64,000 nt of DNA from Pseudomonas fluorescens. GTDB taxonomy: Bacteria > Pseudomonadota > Gammaproteobacteria > Pseudomonadales > Pseudomonadaceae. The translations under genes and the position numbers were made by a program. Shown in pieces: positions 46,790 through 58,049 of this stretch. The notes beneath the pieces are model-generated. The model was not told the origin of the DNA and ran no database searches. It saw only the letters and a program-made list of their open reading frames with translations. Location of the stretch: positions 62,001 through 126,000 of the forward strand of contig NZ_JSAK01000018.1 in the NCBI RefSeq assembly GCF_000802965.1, given 5' to 3'. How positions within the stretch are numbered: the stretch's first letter is position 1; every line of letters starts with the position of its first letter.

Positions 46790-48841
46790 TTACTTGATCC
46801 GCTGACCAGGCTTGGCGCCGCTGTCCGGGCTGAGCAGGTAGATTTCTTCACCGCCAGGGCCGGCCGCCATCACCATGCCCTCGGAAATGCCGAACTTCAT
46901 TTTCCGTGGCTTGAGGTTGGCGATCATCATGGTCAGGCGACCATCGAGCTTGGACGGATCCGGGTAAGCGCTCTTGATGCCGGAGAACACGTTGCGTTGC
47001 TCGTCACCGATATCCAGGGTCAGGCGCAGCAGCTTGTCGGCACCTTCCACGTGTTCGGCCTTGACGATCAGGGCCACGCGCAAGTCGACCGCAGCAAAGG
47101 TATCGAACTCGATTTCCGGCGACAGCGGATCCTTGGCCAGCTCGCCGTTGCCGGCAGGTGCTGCGTCGCCGGTGTCGGTCTGGCTGGCGGTCAGGTCTTC
47201 TTTCGAAGCGTCGGTCATGGCTTGCACTTTTACTGGATCGATACGGGTCATCAGCGGCTTGAACTCGTTCAACTGATGGTTGGCGAGCAAGGTCGCGTGG
47301 TCGTTCCAGGTCAGCGGCGCGACGTTGAGGAACGCCTCGGCATCGGCGGCCAGCAGCGGCAGCACCGGTTTGAGGAAGATCACCAGTTGGCGGAACAGAT
47401 TGACGCCGGTGGCGCAGATCGCCTGGACTTCATCCTGCTTGCCTTCCTGTTTGTTCAACGACCACGGAGCCTTGTCAGCGATCCAGGCGTTGGCGCGGTC
47501 GGCCAGGCCCATGATCTCGCGCATGGCACGGGCGAAGTCGCGGGCTTCATAGGCGTCGGCAATGCCAGGCGCGGCGGCCAGGAAGGCTTCGGTCAGTTCC
47601 GGCGCGGCGTTGGTGTCGACCATCACACCGGCATTGCCTTTGTTGATGAAACCGGCACAACGGCTGGCGATGTTGACGACTTTGCCGACCAGGTCGGAGT
47701 TGACCTTCTGCACGAAGTCTTCGAGGTTCAGGTCGAGGTCATCGACGCCACGGCTCAGTTTGGCCGCGTAGTAGTAGCGCAGGTATTCCGGCGACAGGTG
47801 ATCCAGGTAGGTCCGCGCCTTGATGAAGGTGCCACGGGACTTGGACATTTTCTGGCCATTGACGGTCAGGTAGCCGTGTACGTTGATGCCGGTCGGCTTG
47901 CGATAACCCGCACCTTCGAGCATCGCAGGCCAGAACAGGGCGTGGAAGTTGACGATGTCCTTGCCGATGAAATGGTACAGCTCGGCGGTGGAGTCCTTGC
48001 CCCAGAACGCGTCGAAGTCCAACTCCGGCGTACGGTCGCAGAGGTTCTTGAAGCTGGCCATGTAGCCGATCGGCGCGTCCAGCCACACGTAGAAATATTT
48101 GCCCGGCTCGTCGGGAATCTCGAAACCGAAGTACGGTGCATCGCGGGAGATGTCCCACTGTTGCAGGCCTGCGTCCAGCCATTCGGCAATCTTGTTCGCC
48201 ACGGCGTCTTGCAGAGTGCCGCTGCGGGTCCAGGTTTGCAGCATTTCCTGGAAGTCCGGCAACTTGAAGAAGAAGTGCTGGGAATCCTTGAGCACCGGAG
48301 TGGCGCCGGAAATCGCAGACTTTGGATCTTTCAGGTCGGTCGGGGCGTAGGTCGCGCCGCATTTTTCGCAGTTGTCGCCGTACTGGTCTTCAGTGCCGCA
48401 TTTCGGGCAAGTGCCCTTGATGAAGCGGTCGGCCAGGAACATTTTCTTTTCCGGGTCGAAGTACTGAGTGATCGAGCGCTGGGCGATGTGCCCGGCGTCG
48501 CGCAGCTTCAGGTAGATCTGGCTCGACAGCTCACGGTTTTCTTCGGCGTGAGTGGAGTGGAAGTTGTCGAAGTCCACCAGGAACTCGGCAAAGTCGGCGC
48601 TGTGTTCAGCCTGGACGTTGGCGATCAGTTGTTCCGGGGTGATGCCTTCTTTTTCCGCGCGCAGCATGATCGCCGAACCGTGGGCGTCGTCGGCGCAGAC
48701 ATAAATGCATTGGTTGCCGCGGTGCTTCTGGAAGCGCACCCACATATCGGTCTGGATGTATTCCAGCATGTGGCCAAGATGGATCGAACCATTGGCATAG
48801 GGCAGGGCGCTGGTGACGAGGATCTTGCGTGGCTCGGACAT
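46790..48841 (-). CDS. metG: Methionyl-tRNA synthetase
   Basis: A 683-residue class I synthetase charging initiator and elongator tRNA-Met. The HIGH-type motif is [19 protein letters not shown], the zinc knuckle [17 protein letters not shown], and the KMSKS loop [13 protein letters not shown]. The last 110 residues ([20 protein letters not shown]) form the C-terminal dimerisation/tRNA-binding EMAP-like domain. Length is standard. It diverges from apbC. Confidence 0.98.
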   Translation of the reverse strand: MSEPRKILVTSALPYANGSIHLGHMLEYIQTDMWVRFQKHRGNQCIYVCADDAHGSAIMLRAEKEGITPEQLIANVQAEHSADFAEFLVDFDNFHSTHAEENRELSSQIYLKLRDAGHIAQRSITQYFDPEKKMFLADRFIKGTCPKCGTEDQYGDNCEKCGATYAPTDLKDPKSAISGATPVLKDSQHFFFKLPDFQEMLQTWTRSGTLQDAVANKIAEWLDAGLQQWDISRDAPYFGFEIPDEPGKYFYVWLDAPIGYMASFKNLCDRTPELDFDAFWGKDSTAELYHFIGKDIVNFHALFWPAMLEGAGYRKPTGINVHGYLTVNGQKMSKSRGTFIKARTYLDHLSPEYLRYYYAAKLSRGVDDLDLNLEDFVQKVNSDLVGKVVNIASRCAGFINKGNAGVMVDTNAAPELTEAFLAAAPGIADAYEARDFARAMREIMGLADRANAWIADKAPWSLNKQEGKQDEVQAICATGVNLFRQLVIFLKPVLPLLAADAEAFLNVAPLTWNDHATLLANHQLNEFKPLMTRIDPVKVQAMTDASKEDLTASQTDTGDAAPAGNGELAKDPLSPEIEFDTFAAVDLRVALIVKAEHVEGADKLLRLTLDIGDEQRNVFSGIKSAYPDPSKLDGRLTMMIANLKPRKMKFGISEGMVMAAGPGGEEIYLLSPDSGAKPGQRIK

Positions 48842-48943
48842 GGGGCTCGGCTACTTGATGAAACGGAGGTCGGCCACTATAAAGCGCTGGCGCGGATTTT
48901 TCATCCTGTGCACCTGTTTCCTGTTGCTGCAATCGCAAAAAAC

Positions 48944-49076
48944 CGTGGCGAGGGAGCTTGCTCCCGCTGGGTGGCGAAGCCGCCCCCTAACCTGTCGATG
49001 CCAATCTGTCAGACAAACGGAGTCATTCGAATGACGGCTGCTGCGCAGCCGGGCGGGAGCAAGCTCCCTCGCCACA
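48944..49076. repeat. REP inverted pair, family A
   Basis: The family A arm and its complement lie between the divergent metG and apbC genes, only 60 bases before apbC. Any apbC promoter must lie inside or right beside it. Confidence 0.9.
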
Positions 49077-49136
49077 ATTGGATGGCCGGCGTAGGATACC
49101 CGCCATCTATTCCCAGTCTTGTTTTCGGAGTTGCCC

Positions 49137-50231
49137 ATGAGCGCCGTCAATCGCGCAGCGGTGGAAGCCGTCCTTCGCCAATACACCGACCCTTACCTGA
49201 ACCAGGACCCGGTCAGCGCCGGATGCGTGAGCAACATCGAAATCCAGGGCGATCGCGTCAGCGTGCAGCTCGAACTGGGTTATGCCGCCGGTCTGTTCAA
49301 AAGTGGCTGGGCGCAGATGCTGGAAATGGCTATTCAAGGATTGGATGGCGTAGCAAGTGCCCGCGTCGACATCACCAGCGTGATCGCCGCGCACAAGGCT
49401 CAAGCGCAGATTCCGGGCCTGGCCAACGTCAAGAACGTGGTAGCCGTGGCGTCCGGCAAGGGCGGTGTGGGCAAGTCCACCACCGCGGCCAACCTGGCAC
49501 TGGCGCTGGCCCGTGAAGGCGCCAAGGTTGGGATTCTCGATGCGGACATCTACGGGCCGAGCCAGGGCATCATGTTCGGCATCGCGGAAGGTACCCGGCC
49601 TCAGATCAAGGATCAGAAGTGGTTCGTGCCGATCCAGTCCCATGGCGTCGAAGTGATGTCCATGGCATTCCTGACCGATGACAACACGCCGATGGTCTGG
49701 CGCGGGCCGATGGTCTCCGGCGCCTTGTTGCAACTGGTGACCCAAACTGCGTGGGGCGACCTGGATTACCTGGTCATCGACATGCCGCCAGGCACCGGCG
49801 ACATCCAGCTGACCCTGGCGCAGAAAGTCCCGGTGGCCGGTGCCGTCATCGTGACCACACCACAGGACCTGGCTTTGCTGGACGCGCGCAAGGGCGTGGA
49901 AATGTTCCGCAAGGTCAACATTCCGGTGTTGGGCGTGGTGGAAAACATGGCTGTGCACATTTGCTCGAACTGCGGACATGCCGAGCATCTGTTCGGTGAA
50001 GGCGGCGGTGTAAAACTGGCCAATCAGTACGGCGTGGAGCTGCTGGCTTCGTTGCCGCTGGCGATGGCCATCCGTGAACAGGCCGATGGCGGTAAGCCAA
50101 CGGTGATCGCCGAGCCGGACAGTCCGATCGCCCTGGTTTACCAGGAACTGGCACGTCACGTTGGCGCGCGGATCGTGTTGCAGGAAGCTGCGACGCCGGC
50201 GATGCCGAACATCAGCATCAGCGACGATTGA
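49137..50231 (+). CDS. apbC: Iron-sulfur cluster carrier protein ApbC/Mrp (P-loop ATPase)
   Basis: A 364-residue Mrp/ApbC ATPase that binds and transfers [4Fe-4S] clusters. An N-terminal MIP18/DUF59 domain (about 1-85) precedes the deviant Walker A VASGKGGVGKSTTAANLALA. LDADIYGPSQGIMFG and DMPPGTGDIQLT follow, and the cluster-binding CSNCGHAEHLF is near residue 280. The start ATG 49137 is the family start; six upstream codons are dropped. It lies next to metG, as in many gamma-proteobacteria. Confidence 0.95.
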   Translation: MSAVNRAAVEAVLRQYTDPYLNQDPVSAGCVSNIEIQGDRVSVQLELGYAAGLFKSGWAQMLEMAIQGLDGVASARVDITSVIAAHKAQAQIPGLANVKNVVAVASGKGGVGKSTTAANLALALAREGAKVGILDADIYGPSQGIMFGIAEGTRPQIKDQKWFVPIQSHGVEVMSMAFLTDDNTPMVWRGPMVSGALLQLVTQTAWGDLDYLVIDMPPGTGDIQLTLAQKVPVAGAVIVTTPQDLALLDARKGVEMFRKVNIPVLGVVENMAVHICSNCGHAEHLFGEGGGVKLANQYGVELLASLPLAMAIREQADGGKPTVIAEPDSPIALVYQELARHVGARIVLQEAATPAMPNISISDD

Positions 50232-50246
50232 TTCCGGTCACCTCTT

Positions 50247-50324
50247 AAAAGATCGCAGCCTGCGGCAGCTCCTACATGGGATTGATGTTCACCCTGTAGG
50301 AGCTGCCGCAGGCTGCGATCTTTT
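50247..50324. repeat. REP inverted pair, family C
   Basis: AAAAGATCGCAGCCTGCGGC ... and complement, between the converging apbC and SDR genes; with its T-rich right end it could also act as a terminator. Confidence 0.88.
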
Positions 50325-50333
50325 GATCTTGTT

Positions 50334-51092
50334 TTAGATTCGCAACCCGCCATCCATCTCCAGAATCCGACCGGTGTAGTAGTCGTTCTCAAAGATGTAA
50401 GCCGCCGAATGGGCGATTTCTTCAGGCTTGCCCATGCGCTTGAGCGGAATCCCCGACGTCATCTTCTCCAACGCTTCCGGTTTCATGCCCAAGGTCATTT
50501 CGGTTTCGATGAAGCCCGGTGCAATGCCGGCCACGCGAATGCCGTAGCGCGCCAGTTCCTTGGCCCAGGTCACGGTCGCCGCAGCGACACCGGCCTTGGC
50601 GGCGGAGTAGTTGGTCTGACCGACGTTGCCGGCGCGGGAAATCGACGAGATATTGATAATCGCGCCGCTGTTGTTCAGCTCGACCATCTTCGCCGCGACT
50701 TCACGGGTGCACAGGAACACGCCGGTCAGGTTGACGTCGATCACCGCCTGCCACTGTGCCAGGCTCATCTTGGTCATTTCGCCGTCCTTGACCTTGAGCA
50801 ACAGACCGTCACGCAAAATACCGGCGTTGTTGATCAGGCCATGGATCGCACCGAAGTCTTCGGCGACCTGCGCGACCATGTGGGTCACCTGTTCTTCATT
50901 GGCGACGTTGCACAGATAGGCGCGGGCCTCGACACCTTTGGCCTTGCAAGCGGCAACGGCGTCGTCGAGTTTTTCCTGGTTCAAGTCGACCAGCGCGAGC
51001 TTCGCGCCCTTGTCGGCGAAATACTCGGCCATGGAGCGGCCTAAACCCTGGCAACCGCCAGTGATAATGATTACTTTGTCAGTGAGTTGCAT
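50334..51092 (-). CDS. Short-chain dehydrogenase/reductase (FabG-like)
   Basis: A 252-residue SDR oxidoreductase using NAD(P). The cofactor loop is [20 protein letters not shown] is the NNAG motif, and the catalytic Ser-Tyr-Lys is in [23 protein letters not shown]. The C-terminal [12 protein letters not shown] is typical of FabG-like enzymes. It could be a 3-oxoacyl reductase, but the substrate is not clear. Start ATG 51092 has the better ribosome-site spacing than ATG 51098. It diverges from the HugZ-like gene. Confidence 0.88.
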   Translation of the reverse strand: MQLTDKVIIITGGCQGLGRSMAEYFADKGAKLALVDLNQEKLDDAVAACKAKGVEARAYLCNVANEEQVTHMVAQVAEDFGAIHGLINNAGILRDGLLLKVKDGEMTKMSLAQWQAVIDVNLTGVFLCTREVAAKMVELNNSGAIINISSISRAGNVGQTNYSAAKAGVAAATVTWAKELARYGIRVAGIAPGFIETEMTLGMKPEALEKMTSGIPLKRMGKPEEIAHSAAYIFENDYYTGRILEMDGGLRI

Positions 51093-51259
51093 TCGCATGC
51101 CCCGGTAGCAGGTCTAGAGTGGTTTCCTTGTTGAGAGCCTCTCGATCTGCGCCCGACGTGGCCCGGCTGCACATGAGAATTGCCCCCGATGGCGTGCTGG
51201 GAACTTATCCCCAGGTGCCCGCCCGTTTTTTCGACGGATTCTATATAAGGAGTCATAAA

Positions 51260-51991
51260 TTGAGCGTAGAAGCGGCCAAGAATGCCCGAGAATTGCTTCT
51301 CAAGGAATACCGTGGAGTGCTGTCGACCCACTCCAAGGCGATTCCCGGCTTCCCGTTTGGATCTGTCGTTCCGTACTGCCTGGACGAGCACGGTCGGCCG
51401 CTGATCCTTATAAGCCGCATCGCTCAGCACACCCACAACTTGCAGAAGGATCCAAAATGCTCGCTTTTTGTCGGCGAGCGTGGGGCTGAAGATGTGCAAG
51501 CCGTTGGTCGGCTGACCTATCTGGCCGAGGCGCAGATGCTCGAGGACGAGTCGGCCATCGATGCGGCGGCCGAGCGTTATTACCGCTACTTCCCCGAATC
51601 GCAGAACTACCACAAGGCCCATGATTTCGATTTCTGGGTGCTGCAACCGGTGCGTCACCGTTATATCGGCGGTTTTGGCGCCATTCATTGGGTCAACGAC
51701 CTGATCCTGGCGAACCCTTTTGCCGGCAAGGCTGAAGTGAGCATGGTCGAGCACATGAACGCCGATCACGGCAAGGCGATTGCCCATTACGTCGATCTGG
51801 CGGGTTTGCCGAAAACCGCGCCGGCGCAGATGGTCGGAATCGACAGCGAAGGTATGCACCTGCGCATCGGGCAAGTGCTCTACTGGTTGCCGTTCCAGGC
51901 TCCGTGTAATACGCCGACACAAGTTCGCCAGGCCTTGGTTTTCCTGGCTCACGCCGAGCATTGGCCAAAAAATGAAGTAGCCGACGCTTGA
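51260..51991 (+). CDS. HugZ-like pyridoxamine-5'-phosphate-oxidase-fold protein
   Basis: A 243-residue protein with an N-terminal split-barrel flavin/haem-binding domain (about 1-150, with HSKAIPGFPFGSVVPYCLDE) and a C-terminal DUF2470 domain (about 160-240, VSMVEHMNADHGKAIAHYV). This pair is the HugZ/HutZ layout known for haem utilisation proteins, but many members are uncharacterised, so haem degradation is only a possibility. The start is an unusual TTG at 51260, set by AGGAG seven bases upstream; the frame is open further upstream, but without a ribosome site. Confidence 0.83.
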   Translation: MSVEAAKNARELLLKEYRGVLSTHSKAIPGFPFGSVVPYCLDEHGRPLILISRIAQHTHNLQKDPKCSLFVGERGAEDVQAVGRLTYLAEAQMLEDESAIDAAAERYYRYFPESQNYHKAHDFDFWVLQPVRHRYIGGFGAIHWVNDLILANPFAGKAEVSMVEHMNADHGKAIAHYVDLAGLPKTAPAQMVGIDSEGMHLRIGQVLYWLPFQAPCNTPTQVRQALVFLAHAEHWPKNEVADA

Positions 51992-52057
51992 ATTCACGAA
52001 ACGGCGACGTCATCTAAGGATTACTGGCAAGGCATTCTTGCGTTGAGGAACCATTTG

Positions 52058-52534
52058 ATGCGCCCTTTTTTGTTGCTCTTTCTGCTGTTCCCGGTGTTGG
52101 AGCTGTTCGTATTCGTCAAGGTGTCAGGGGCTATCGGGTTTTTCCCGGCCCTGCTGCTGATCATTCTCGGCTCGATGTTCGGTGTATTCGTGTTGCGAGT
52201 CGCCGGACTGGCAACGGCCTTGCGAGCGCGTGAAAGCCTGAACCGTGGCGAGTTGCCCGCGCAGACCATGCTCGAAGGCCTGATGCTGGCATTGGCCGGT
52301 GGTCTGTTGATCCTGCCGGGTTTCATCAGCGACGTGGTCGGCCTGATCATGCTGCTGCCGATCTCTCGTCGTCTGCTGGCCAATAAAATGCGCCAGCGTG
52401 CCGAGGAGCAAGCGATCCGCCAGCGTGCGTTCGCCGATGACCTTCAGTCCCGTGGCGGCCCTGCGCCGCGTGAGCCGCTGGGCCGCGAGCCGAACGTGAT
52501 CGAAGGCGAGTTCGAACACCGCGATAGCAAGTAA
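52058..52534 (+). CDS. fxsA: FxsA family membrane protein
   Basis: A 158-residue inner-membrane protein of the FxsA family. Two N-terminal hydrophobic segments (LLLFLLFPVLELFVFVKVSG and FFPALLLIILGSMFGVFVL), a third near residues 75-105, then a charged cytosolic tail rich in Arg/Glu. E. coli FxsA is linked to exclusion of phage T7 by F plasmids when over-produced. The start ATG 52058 follows GAGGAA. It lies before groES, its common position in gamma-proteobacteria. Confidence 0.92.
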   Translation: MRPFLLLFLLFPVLELFVFVKVSGAIGFFPALLLIILGSMFGVFVLRVAGLATALRARESLNRGELPAQTMLEGLMLALAGGLLILPGFISDVVGLIMLLPISRRLLANKMRQRAEEQAIRQRAFADDLQSRGGPAPREPLGREPNVIEGEFEHRDSK

Positions 52535-52545
52535 CACCTCATATC

Positions 52546-52573
52546 GACACGGCACCTTCGGGTGCCGTGTTCG
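52546..52573 (+). terminator. Terminator of fxsA with UUCG loop
   Basis: ACACGGCACC, tetraloop TTCG, GGTGCCGTGT followed by TCGTTTG. The stable UUCG loop is typical; the T tract is weak. Confidence 0.75.
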
Positions 52574-52609
52574 TTTGCGGGCAAAGAGAAGAAAATTTTT
52601 CGATCCCCG

Positions 52610-52640
52610 CCCTTGTAATAAGCTTATGCGCCCTTATGTA
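52610..52640 (+). promoter_or_regulatory. Sigma-32-type heat-shock promoter of groESL
   Basis: CCCTTGTAA (52610-52618) and CCTTATGTA (52632-52640), 13 bases apart, resemble the RpoH consensus CCCTTGAA / CCCCATNTA. It lies about 140 bases before groES. Confidence 0.65.
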
Positions 52641-52782
52641 ACGGTCACCGCAAGGTTTCTGGTGATCACGCCAGACAGACTTCCGCGGTTCGCTCGACGA
52701 ACCGCACCCGGCACCGCCGGACTTTGTTAAACCCGCCGGGACTACACCGGCCGATGAAAACCACAATTAGGAGAGATCGACA
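52641..52782 (+). ncRNA. Structured groES leader (Pseudomon-groES-like)
   Basis: The long 5' leader contains the stem GCGGTTCG-loop-CGAACCGC (around 52685-52708) and further GC-rich pairings (CCGGCACCGCCGG, CCCGCCGGG). A structured element called the Pseudomon-groES motif has been described in this position in pseudomonads; I match it by location and hairpins only, without a covariance search. Confidence 0.5.
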
Positions 52783-53076
52783 ATGAAGCTTCGTCCTCTG
52801 CATGACCGCGTCGTCATCCGTCGCAGCGAAGAAGAAAAGAAAACCGCTGGCGGTATCGTCCTGCCAGGTTCGGCTGCTGAAAAAGCCAACAGCGGCGAAA
52901 TCCTCGCTGTCGGCACCGGCCGCGTACTGGATAACGGTGAAGTGCGTGCACTGTCCGTGAAAGTGGGCGACAAGGTTGTGTTCGGTCCTTACTCCGGCAG
53001 CAACACTGTGAAAGTCGACGGCGAAGACCTGCTGGTAATGAGCGAGAACGAAATTCTCGCTGTTGTCGAAGGCTGA
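52783..53076 (+). CDS. groES: Co-chaperonin GroES
   Basis: A 97-residue Hsp10 subunit whose heptamer caps Gro[22 protein letters not shown], the mobile loop [18 protein letters not shown] and [17 protein letters not shown] are classic. A strong ribosome site (AGGAGAG) precedes it. It forms an operon with groL, 49 bases downstream, read from the heat-shock-like promoter at 52610. Confidence 0.98.
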   Translation: MKLRPLHDRVVIRRSEEEKKTAGGIVLPGSAAEKANSGEILAVGTGRVLDNGEVRALSVKVGDKVVFGPYSGSNTVKVDGEDLLVMSENEILAVVEG

Positions 53077-53113
53077 TTACCCGCTCATTTTCCCGTTACT
53101 ACAAAGTATTTAA

Positions 53114-54772
<1,659 letters not shown>

Positions 54773-54792
54773 GCCAGCCTTACCCCTGTATT

Positions 54793-54831
54793 AAAAAACC
54801 CCGCCTGCGACGAGCAGGCGGGGTTTTTTAT
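54793..54831 (+). terminator. Terminator of groESL
   Basis: AAAAAACCCCGCCTGC, loop GACGA, GCAGGCGGGGTTTTTTA, 20 bases past the groL stop. Confidence 0.93.
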
Positions 54832-54854
54832 TGGGCTTATAAAAGATCAACGTT

Positions 54855-54960
54855 AAAAGATCGCAGCCTTCGGCAGTTCCTACAGGGAAATGCGACAGTT
54901 GTGGGAATCGCGGCATGAAGATGCGATCCCTGTAGGAGCTGCCGAAGGCTGCGATCTTTT
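54855..54960. repeat. REP inverted pair, family C
   Basis: AAAAGATCGCAGCCTTCGGC and its complement with a 50-base spacer, between groL and the leftward PAP2 gene (stop 54970). Confidence 0.9.
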
Positions 54961-54969
54961 GATCTTCTA

Positions 54970-55713
54970 TCAGGCCCTGACCGGTTCAGTCTTGCTCACC
55001 GGTTCAGCCGTTGATGTCGGCCGATACAGAATCCAGTAATACGACCCCAAACAAATCAACCAGCAGAACACCGCGGTCCACACGTTGTGCGAGAAAAAGT
55101 GCGCACCCTGCATCATCCGGCCGATAGAGAACACCGAGCCCAAAGCGATGGCGAAAACAAACGCCGCACGTGCCATGCGCGGACGACGGTCGCGCAACAC
55201 GAAAAACAACGCAAACAGCGTAAATCCGGTGGCGGCATGACCGCCGGGCCAGCAACGGCCAGGCTTGTCGGTAGGCGGGCGAGGGCTCAGCAATTCACTG
55301 TAGGTTTCGTGCCCACCGAACTGCTCAAGGCTCCAAGGACATTGCACTGCCGTCACCGCTTTCATGGGGGTGACAAAAGATGTCGCCAAACCCAGGGACA
55401 AGACCAGGCAGCCAAGCTCTCGTTTGAACGGTTTGAGCCTGACCATGAAAAACGAACCGATGAAGCCGAGAATGGCAAACACCGAGAACGCGATGACTAC
55501 TTGCTTTGCCCGGTCATGCAGGATGTCTTCGAGGAAGTAACTGTGCCGCCCGATGAACTCTCCCGCGACCGGATCGTAGAAGAGCCTGGCCAGGTCCATG
55601 TCCAGGGACGTCAGCTCAAGCAATACCAAAATTATCGCCGCGACGGCGGGAACGCCCAGGCATACCCACCAGTTGAGCGGGCGGGACGCAGGGCGGACGA
55701 GGGTCGAAACCAT
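54970..55713 (-). CDS. PAP2-family membrane phosphatase with variant motif
   Basis: A 247-residue inner-membrane protein with about five to six helices. The PAP2 motifs are present in modified form: KPGRCWPGGHAATG in place of the PSGH motif, and GRMMQGAHFFSH in place of SRxxxxxHxxxD, with His where the last Asp is usual. Such enzymes remove phosphate from membrane lipids or lipid A. It diverges from colRS, which controls envelope genes in Pseudomonas, so an envelope role is plausible. ATG 55713 starts at MVSTLVRPAS; a longer frame to 55797 is unlikely. Confidence 0.85.
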   Translation of the reverse strand: MVSTLVRPASRPLNWWVCLGVPAVAAIILVLLELTSLDMDLARLFYDPVAGEFIGRHSYFLEDILHDRAKQVVIAFSVFAILGFIGSFFMVRLKPFKRELGCLVLSLGLATSFVTPMKAVTAVQCPWSLEQFGGHETYSELLSPRPPTDKPGRCWPGGHAATGFTLFALFFVLRDRRPRMARAAFVFAIALGSVFSIGRMMQGAHFFSHNVWTAVFCWLICLGSYYWILYRPTSTAEPVSKTEPVRA

Positions 55714-55932
55714 GGCAATTCCTTGGTCGGTGAAGAGATCTGAAGTACGCAGCCGCGCGGAGTTTGAGCCTGATCCTGTCGTCAGTCTGTGAACCAATAG
55801 TGAAAAAGTTGTTGAGCCGTTAACCCGTTCGTTCGCTGGATCAATGACTGCACGCAGTCCTAGCCGTGAGCCACACTTGGCCTTAAGCTGCGCGGGCCAA
55901 GACGGCCGTTTCCGCGTACGAAGAAGGTGCCC

Positions 55933-56616
55933 ATGCGAATTCTATTGGTTGAAGACAACCGCGATATCCTGGCTAATCTCGCCGATTACCTGGGTCTCAA
56001 AGGCTATACCGTGGATTGCGCGCAGGACGGTTTGTCAGGCCTGCATCTGGCGGCCACCGAGCATTACGACTTGATCGTGCTCGACATCATGTTGCCCGGG
56101 ATCGACGGCTACACCCTGTGCAAGCGCCTGCGCGAAGATGCACGCCGCGATACGCCGGTGATCATGCTGACGGCTCGCGATCAATTGGATGACCGGCTAC
56201 AGGGCTTCAAGTCCGGTGCCGATGATTACCTGATCAAGCCCTTTGCCCTGTCGGAACTGGCGGCGCGCATTGAGGCCGTCATGCGTCGTACCCAGGGTGG
56301 CGGTCGCCGCACCCTGCAAGTCGGCGATCTGAGCTACGACCTCGATACCCTGGAAGTTACCCGCGAAGGTCGTCTGCTCAAGCTCAACCCGGTGGGCCTG
56401 AAGTTGCTGGCCGTACTGATGCAGAAAAGCCCGCACGTGCTGCGCCGGGAAATTCTCGAGGAAGCGCTGTGGGGCGACGACTGCCCGGACAGCGACAGCC
56501 TGCGCAGCCATGTCCACCAGTTGCGCCAGGTGATCGACAAGCCATTCGCCAAGCCCTTGCTGCAAACCGTGCACGGTGTGGGTTATCGCTTGGCCGAGGG
56601 CCGTGATGGAGTTTAA
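55933..56616 (+). CDS. colR: Response regulator ColR
   Basis: A 227-residue OmpR-family regulator. The receiver domain carries D51 (LIVLDIMLPGIDG) and the conserved TARDQLDDR and IKPFALSEL segments. The C-terminal winged helix (about 130-225) contains REILEEALWGDD and HSxxHQLR-type elements ending VHGVGYRLAEG. In P. putida ColR activates envelope and lipid A-modifying genes in response to excess Fe, Zn or Mn. The start is ATG 55933; the frame opens at GTG two codons earlier. It overlaps colS by 11 bases. Confidence 0.94.
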   Translation: MRILLVEDNRDILANLADYLGLKGYTVDCAQDGLSGLHLAATEHYDLIVLDIMLPGIDGYTLCKRLREDARRDTPVIMLTARDQLDDRLQGFKSGADDYLIKPFALSELAARIEAVMRRTQGGGRRTLQVGDLSYDLDTLEVTREGRLLKLNPVGLKLLAVLMQKSPHVLRREILEEALWGDDCPDSDSLRSHVHQLRQVIDKPFAKPLLQTVHGVGYRLAEGRDGV

Positions 56617-57889
56617 GCAAAGCCTTTCCCAGCGGATCATTATTGCCTTTGCGCTGATGAGCGCGTTGGTGGCGGGTGCGTTCGCGATGGGCATTGTCTT
56701 CACCGTGCACCTGGTGGAAGAAAAACTGATTTCGGCCGGTCTGGGCGGCGATTTACAACGTCTGTTGCTGATGGACAATGTCTCCGACTGGAGCCATCGC
56801 CCTGAGCCCGACCAGTTGTTCTATTTCAGCGGTGGACGCGGCGACTTCGAGCTGCCCAAGGATTTGCGCCACCTCGATACGGGGTTTCACGAAGTATTCC
56901 GCGAGAATTTGTCCTACCACGCGATGGTCGAAATCATTGATGGCCGGCGGTATGTGCTGTTGCAGGATCAGAGCGATTTTGAAGAGCGCGAGCGAGTGTT
57001 GTTCGCCGTGGTGCTGGTGGGTTTCGTGCTCAGCCTGGCGTTGGCGGTTTTCCTCGGATGGGTCCTCGCGCGCAAGGTGATGGCGCCGGTGGTGCGCCTG
57101 GCACGTCAGGTGCGTCATCGTGATCAGCTGTTAGGTTTGGCGCCACCTCTGGCGCCCGATTATGCGGCCGATGAAGTGGGTGAACTGGCGGTCGCCTTTG
57201 ACGCTACGCTCGGCCGATTGCGCCAGGCATTGACCCGGGAGCGCTTGTTCACCAGCGACGTCAGCCACGAACTGCGCACGCCCTTGATGGTGTTGGCCAG
57301 TTCCTGTGAATTGTTGCTGGAAAACTCGGGCCTTGATCAGCGCGGCCGAGCCCAGGTCGAACGAATCGCACGGGCCTGTGAAGAAATGCGTGAGCTGGTG
57401 CAAACCTTCCTGATGCTGGCCCGTGCGCAACGTGAAGACGCCAACATGTCACCGCAGCAGTCCGTGAGCCAAGTGGCCGATGGGCTGCTCAGTCTGTGGC
57501 GCGGGCCGATTGAGGAAAAAGGGTTGAGGCTGATCTTCGAGCCGGGTAATCCACAGACCACTCGCTATAACGCGACGCTCTTGCAAGCGGTCATGGGCAA
57601 CCTGCTGCGTAATGCGCTGCACTACACCGAACGGGGCTTCATTCGCTTGACGCTGACGACCGGTGGTTTCCTGGTCGAGGACAGTGGCGTGGGTATTCCC
57701 GAGGAAAAACGCGAAGCCATGTTCGAGCCCTTTGTGCGGGGCACGGAGAAACGCGGTGACGGGCTGGGGTTAGGTCTGTCATTGGTGCAACGAATCTGTG
57801 AAAACCAGGGCTGGAGCGTCAGCCTCACTACCATGGAGCCCAACGGTTGTCGTTTCCACGTGCAGTTGCATACATCTCAAGTGAATTGA
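56606..57889 (+). CDS. colS: Metal-sensing histidine kinase ColS
   Basis: A 427-residue membrane sensor kinase with two helices (about 11-33 and 131-155) around a roughly 100-residue periplasmic domain. That domain holds H35, E38, H95, E96, H105 and the pair E126-x-x-E129 (DFEERER), the set I recall as metal-binding in P. putida ColS, where Fe(III) and Zn activate the kinase. HAMP, then the phospho-site H221 (TSDVSHELRTPL), and the ATPase boxes NLLRNALHY and GDGLGLGLSLV follow. Translation starts at ATG 56606 inside the colR end. Confidence 0.95.
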   Translation: MEFKQSLSQRIIIAFALMSALVAGAFAMGIVFTVHLVEEKLISAGLGGDLQRLLLMDNVSDWSHRPEPDQLFYFSGGRGDFELPKDLRHLDTGFHEVFRENLSYHAMVEIIDGRRYVLLQDQSDFEERERVLFAVVLVGFVLSLALAVFLGWVLARKVMAPVVRLARQVRHRDQLLGLAPPLAPDYAADEVGELAVAFDATLGRLRQALTRERLFTSDVSHELRTPLMVLASSCELLLENSGLDQRGRAQVERIARACEEMRELVQTFLMLARAQREDANMSPQQSVSQVADGLLSLWRGPIEEKGLRLIFEPGNPQTTRYNATLLQAVMGNLLRNALHYTERGFIRLTLTTGGFLVEDSGVGIPEEKREAMFEPFVRGTEKRGDGLGLGLSLVQRICENQGWSVSLTTMEPNGCRFHVQLHTSQVN

Positions 57890-58049
57890 GCGATCTGTCA
57901 AAAGGCGATTAGGGCCATAGCCAAGCCTTGTAATACCTCGAAATATTTTCGACTTTTACATAACATTTTTTTCACAAAGGGATAACCTGAATCTGACAAC
58001 CCGCTCCATATGGTGGTCGTTGGTATCAGAAGCTAAGGAGACCTTTGTG

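Noticed and set aside
46430-49516. 1028-codon open frame on the plus strand, opposite metG
   Set aside because: It is antisense to metG across its whole length, composition follows the high-GC codon bias of metG, and its end runs into the start of apbC in a different frame.
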